From an uncultured Polymorphobacter sp. (GTDB lineage: Bacteria; Pseudomonadota; Alphaproteobacteria; Sphingomonadales; Sphingomonadaceae), in NCBI GenBank assembly GCA_937894055.1, contig CALDHQ010000207.1, forward strand, positions 1 through 6,061: a stretch of 6,061 bases of DNA, in the 5' to 3' direction. This document shows, piece by piece, positions 5,608 through 6,061 of this stretch. The first letter of the stretch is position 1. Each line of letters starts with the position of its first letter. The translations under genes and the position numbers were made by a program. The notes under the pieces are model-generated. The model searched no databases and was not told where the DNA came from. It saw only the letters and a list, made by a program, of their open reading frames with translations.

Positions 5608-6061
5608 TCAGCCGTGGAGGTAGGTATTGAGGAGGTTTTCGAGGTATTCCTCGTAAACCTTCAGCTTGAAATAGAACTTCGAGAAAAAGCTGCGGAGGAC
5701 GTTTTCGCGCTTCTTGAACTTCGAGAGGACCTTCTTCTTTTCGGCTTCGCCCTTGGCCTTGAGATACTCAGTCCATGCTTCGGCGACACCGGCCTCGGAT
5801 TTTTGGGTGTTCTCGACGAGCTTGGGGAGGCCCTTGAAGTAGGCTTCGCGGGAATCGATTTTCTTGTCGATGACGACGCGGTCGAATCGCTCTTCGCGGT
5901 TGAGGAGCTTCGCACCGAGCGTGCCGATGTAGCCGCCGACGGCGGACGCTTGGAAGAGGGCTTCCTGCGCCTTCAGCTCAGCGGTCTCGATGCGCTTGGA
6001 AATCTCAACTTCCTGCTCGCGGGTGAGCAGCGGGACCTGGCCCATCTGTTTGAGATACATC
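5608..6061 (-). CDS. rpoD-like: Primary sigma factor (RpoD-like), region 1.2 and part of the non-conserved region
   Basis: The gene enters from the right edge; the first in-window residues, MYLKQMGQVPLLTREQEVEI followed by SKRIE, are sigma-70 region 1.2, which contacts promoter discriminator DNA. In full proteins this stretch follows DPVR, so the methionine at 6058-6060 is internal and the real start lies outside. Residues about 30-150 are a lysine- and glutamate-rich helical stretch (RFDRVVIDKKIDSREAYFKG, then KFYFKLKVYEEYLENL). It corresponds to the variable insert between regions 1.2 and 2 of large primary sigma factors, in a form I associate with Verrucomicrobia. The frame ends NTYLHG with TGA at 5608-5610, before regions 2, 3 and 4. 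A working sigma factor needs those regions, so the gene is broken here by a join or a mutation. The two alternative frames at the break do not restore a recognisable sequence. Base composition is visibly less GC-rich than in the fad/MFS block. Confidence 0.8.
   Translation of the reverse strand, partial: MYLKQMGQVPLLTREQEVEISKRIETAELKAQEALFQASAVGGYIGTLGAKLLNREERFDRVVIDKKIDSREAYFKGLPKLVENTQKSEAGVAEAWTEYLKAKGEAEKKKVLSKFKKRENVLRSFFSKFYFKLKVYEEYLENLLNTYLHG

Noticed and set aside
1..6061. A mobile element, defence island, CRISPR array or RNA gene explaining the mosaic.
   Set aside because: No transposase, integrase, terminal inverted repeats, direct-repeat array, tRNA-like or rRNA-like sequence was seen on either strand.

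Overview
The window does not read as one continuous bacterial chromosome. It is a patchwork of about six gene pieces. Only one block (about 1,190-5,100) looks like ordinary neighbouring genes. That block resembles an alphaproteobacterium of the sphingomonad type: high GC, a roughly 690-residue fused beta-oxidation enzyme, and a Bcr/CflA drug exporter. The flanking pieces look like other lineages: an actinobacterium-like scrap, a proteobacterial TonB-dependent receptor piece, a Burkholderiales-like anti-sigma factor piece, and aminotransferase and sigma-factor pieces that recall Verrucomicrobia (Opitutus-like). These assignments rest on remembered family resemblance and codon composition, not on a search.

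Layout: 1-121, minus-strand coding scrap, unidentified. 122-about 533, plus-strand piece of a TonB-dependent receptor barrel. About 534-602, short unexplained stretch. 603-about 1190, minus-strand C-terminal part of a membrane anti-sigma factor. About 1190-1659, plus-strand C-terminal part of a potassium channel with an intact TVGYGD filter. 1689-3755, minus-strand complete fadB/fadJ-type enzyme. 3756-3877, intergenic region with a candidate promoter and a TTACGTAA palindrome facing the fad gene. 3878-about 5100, plus-strand essentially complete Bcr/CflA transporter whose reading frame runs on to 5191. 5122-5577, minus-strand N-terminal part of a class I/II aminotransferase. 5608-6061, minus-strand piece of a primary (RpoD-like) sigma factor, open at the window edge.

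Functionally, only the central block can be read as a locus. The fad enzyme performs hydratase and dehydrogenase steps of fatty-acid oxidation. It is divergent from the exporter and convergent with the channel gene. No shared pathway links these three. I found no RNA gene, CRISPR array, transposase or recognisable insertion sequence, and no convincing new multi-gene system. The most noteworthy signal is the chain of truncated genes meeting at sharp joins. A chimeric assembly or amplification/cloning chimera explains it best, and the joins should be checked against raw reads before any biology is built on them.
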